Shown here: piece after piece, positions 14,154 through 15,708 of the stretch
Position numbering within the stretch: the first letter of the stretch is position 1
Layout: every line of letters begins with the position of its first letter
From: a bacterium
GTDB lineage: Bacteria; Verrucomicrobiota; Verrucomicrobiae; Opitutales; Opitutaceae
NCBI GenBank assembly: GCA_021780625.1
Contig: JAJXYI010000443.1
Location: 1 to 15,708 of the forward strand
Direction: 5' to 3'
DNA length: 15,708 nt
The notes under the pieces: generated by a model
Told to the model about the DNA's origin: nothing
Databases searched by the model: none
What the model saw: the letters and a program-made list of their open reading frames with translations, nothing else
Made by a program: the position numbers and the translations under genes

Positions 14154-15708
14154 TTACTGCGTGTCGGCGTCGTAGACTTCGAGCAGGTCGACGCCGGTGT
14201 CGCCGGAGGCACCGGAGACCTGGGCGGTGTAGAGGCCGGGAGGGAGGGTGACGAGGAGGGCGGAGTCGGCAGAGCCGTCTGCCCACGTGTACGCGCCGAG
14301 GCGGGAGCCGGCGGCCAAGATCGCGGCTGCATCGGTGGCGTTGCTGCTCCAGCCCTGGTTTTTGCGGATCGCGATCGAATTGTGATCGTAGAGCACGAGC
14401 ACGGGGTCGGGAAGGTAATCGCTGATTCCCTGCTTCGCGAGCGCGGGACCGCCGGCGCGGATGAGCACGGTCTTGGGCTTGGTGCCGCTGATGACGAATC
14501 CGGCGACCTGCACGTTGGTGTCCGTGCCCACCTTGCTCCGCAGCGAAATGTCCACGAGCCGGGGGGCCGTCGAGGGGGTGTCGCCGTCGTAAACCTCGAC
14601 CAGCGAGGTGCCGGTGTCGCCGGAGGCGCCGGAGACCTGGGCGGTATAGAGTCCGGGGGCAAGGGTGACGAGGAGGGCGGAGTCGGCGGAGCCGTCGGGC
14701 CAGGCGAAGTCGTGGAGCGCGGCGGCTTCCGTCTTGATGGCAGCGGCGTTGGTGTTGTTACCCCAGCCCGTGTTCTGGTCGATCATCTGGGCTGTTCCAT
14801 TCGTGATCTTGAAGAGCTGGAGCTCGGGGTCGGGCAGGAAGGTGCTCACTCCCTGGGGCCCGAGCGCCGGGCCCGAGGCACGGACAAGCACGGTCTTGGG
14901 CGTGGTGCCGGAGATGACGAAGCCGGCCACGAGGACCTGGGTGCCCGTGCCGACGTACGAGCGGCCCGAGATTGCGATGAGCTGGGCGTTGTTGACCGCG
15001 TTGGAGGAGGCGGCGATGGTCACGGATGCTCCCGCGGAAACAGTGCCGCCGGTGCTGTTGGAGACGAAGCAGTCGTAGGTGCCGGAGTCCGAGGCCTGCG
15101 CATAGGGAAGCGCCAGGGTCGCCGTGTTTGCCGAGGGATATAGCGACGTGTCGAGGGCAACACCGTTGCGCCTCCATTGGTAGGTCAGGCCGGAGCCGGT
15201 GGCGGTCACGGACAGGGAGAGCGTGCTGCCGGCGGACAGCGACGCGGACTGCGGGTTGGTCGTTATCTTGGGGAGCAGGGCGAAGTCGATGTACCGGCCC
15301 GGGCGCGCGGCGGAGCACTGGTACATGGGCCACGGCGAGTTCGCGGCGGTCGCGCCGATGTCGAAGGCGTAGAGCTGCTGGTCGTTGCTTCCCACATACA
15401 GACGCGTGCCGTCGATCACCGGCGAGGAGCGCACCCAGCCGCCGGTGGCGTAGATGCGGTTGAGCGTGCCGTCGGGATTCACGGCGTAGACGTTGCCGTC
15501 GTAGTTGCCGATGTAGACGACGCCGTTCGCATCGATCGCCGGAGAGCTGGCGCGCGTCTCGTCGCCCATGCGATAGGTCCACTTCAGGGAGCCATCCGCC
15601 GAGTTCAGGGCGTAGAGTTTGTGGTCGTAGCACCCGAAATAGAGCGTGCCGTCCGGCGCGAGCGCGGGAGAAGAACTCACGCTGTCGCCCGCCGCGATGC
15701 TCCAGCGC
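14154..15708 (-). CDS. Exported PQQ-like beta-propeller / Ig-like / tandem-repeat protein (5' end outside window)
   Basis: The last 517 residues of a larger protein; the frame is open to the window edge, so the GTG at 15680 is not the start. The N-terminal part present (about 1-130) is at least three PQQ-like propeller blades (SSPALAPDGTLYFGCYDHKL, SSPAIDANGVVYIGNYDGNV, SSPVIDGTRLYVGSNDQQLY), ending SPWPMYQCSAARPG. Next is an Ig-like domain at about 146-235 (SGLTYQWRRNGVALDTS, then ASDSGTYDCFVSNSTGG). Then come two copies of a 139-residue repeat beginning VLVAGFVISGTTPKTVLVRA and VQVAGFVISGTKPKTVLIRA, each ending TAQVSGASGDTG-LxEVYD. This repeat is common in verrucomicrobial exported proteins, in my experience. 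No catalytic or anchoring motif is seen, and the protein ends right after the last repeat. It is probably extracellular and involved in binding or surface display. Confidence 0.88.
   Translation of the reverse strand, partial: RWSIAAGDSVSSSPALAPDGTLYFGCYDHKLYALNSADGSLKWTYRMGDETRASSPAIDANGVVYIGNYDGNVYAVNPDGTLNRIYATGGWVRSSPVIDGTRLYVGSNDQQLYAFDIGATAANSPWPMYQCSAARPGRYIDFALLPKITTNPQSASLSAGSTLSLSVTATGSGLTYQWRRNGVALDTSLYPSANTATLALPYAQASDSGTYDCFVSNSTGGTVSAGASVTIAASSNAVNNAQLIAISGRSYVGTGTQVLVAGFVISGTTPKTVLVRASGPALGPQGVSTFLPDPELQLFKITNGTAQMIDQNTGWGNNTNAAAIKTEAAALHDFAWPDGSADSALLVTLAPGLYTAQVSGASGDTGTSLVEVYDGDTPSTAPRLVDISLRSKVGTDTNVQVAGFVISGTKPKTVLIRAGGPALAKQGISDYLPDPVLVLYDHNSIAIRKNQGWSSNATDAAAILAAGSRLGAYTWADGSADSALLVTLPPGLYTAQVSGASGDTGVDLLEVYDADTQ

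Overview
The window is GC-rich bacterial DNA with ten complete or nearly complete genes and one partial gene at each edge. The organism is probably a member of Verrucomicrobiota, perhaps close to Opitutaceae. This is inferred from protein style and cannot be proved without a search: a secreted HYR/Ig-domain protein, a PQQ-propeller/Ig protein carrying tandem repeats of a domain I associate with verrucomicrobial exported proteins, a GH130 enzyme, and GC-rich dispersed repeats with CTCTGTGGTT ends. Almost no start codon has a recognisable Shine-Dalgarno sequence.

Layout. 2-2422 (+) is the C-terminal part of rpoC, ending in a strong intrinsic terminator. 2479-3087 is a gene-free stretch with a ~165 bp dispersed repeat, followed by an AT-richer promoter region with two palindromes. 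3088-4944 (+) encodes an exported HYR-domain protein with a charged tail, and a terminator follows it. 5274-7244 (-) holds three genes read leftward: a GNAT acetyltransferase, an AhpD/carboxymuconolactone-decarboxylase-like protein, and an ECF41-type sigma factor with a fused SnoaL-like domain. The last two overlap by ATGA, and a sequence matching the ECF41 promoter signature (TGTCACA-N16-CGTC) lies just upstream of the AhpD-like gene. 7320-8249 (+) is a divergent LysR regulator with a 17 bp palindrome beside its start.

A bidirectional terminator separates lysR from a convergent GH130 mannoside phosphorylase-type gene (8333-9325, -). 9619-10527 (+) encodes a polytopic membrane protein ending in a four-cysteine cassette (CSGC...CPDC). 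Only 7 bp away is a convergent HAD phosphatase gene (10535-11152, -). 11449-13718 (+) is a translationally coupled pair of coiled-coil/LysM envelope proteins, the first exported and the second a lipoprotein. 13719-14153 is gene-free, with a second copy of the dispersed repeat rearranged relative to the first, plus stem-loops and a heptamer repeat. 14154-15708 (-) is the 3' part of a large exported PQQ-propeller/Ig/tandem-repeat protein.

How the genes relate. Most neighbours look like independent transcription units. The two clear functional units are the ECF41 sigma/AhpD pair, probably a self-activating stress or redox module, and the LysM pair, probably a cell-wall-binding envelope complex. 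I see no CRISPR array, tRNA, rRNA, integrase or transposase. I found no convincing new multi-gene system. The most notable points are the RpoC that lacks three of the four cysteines of its second zinc site, the complete ECF41 circuit, the mosaic repeat pair, and the membrane-anchored CxxC/CxxC protein.
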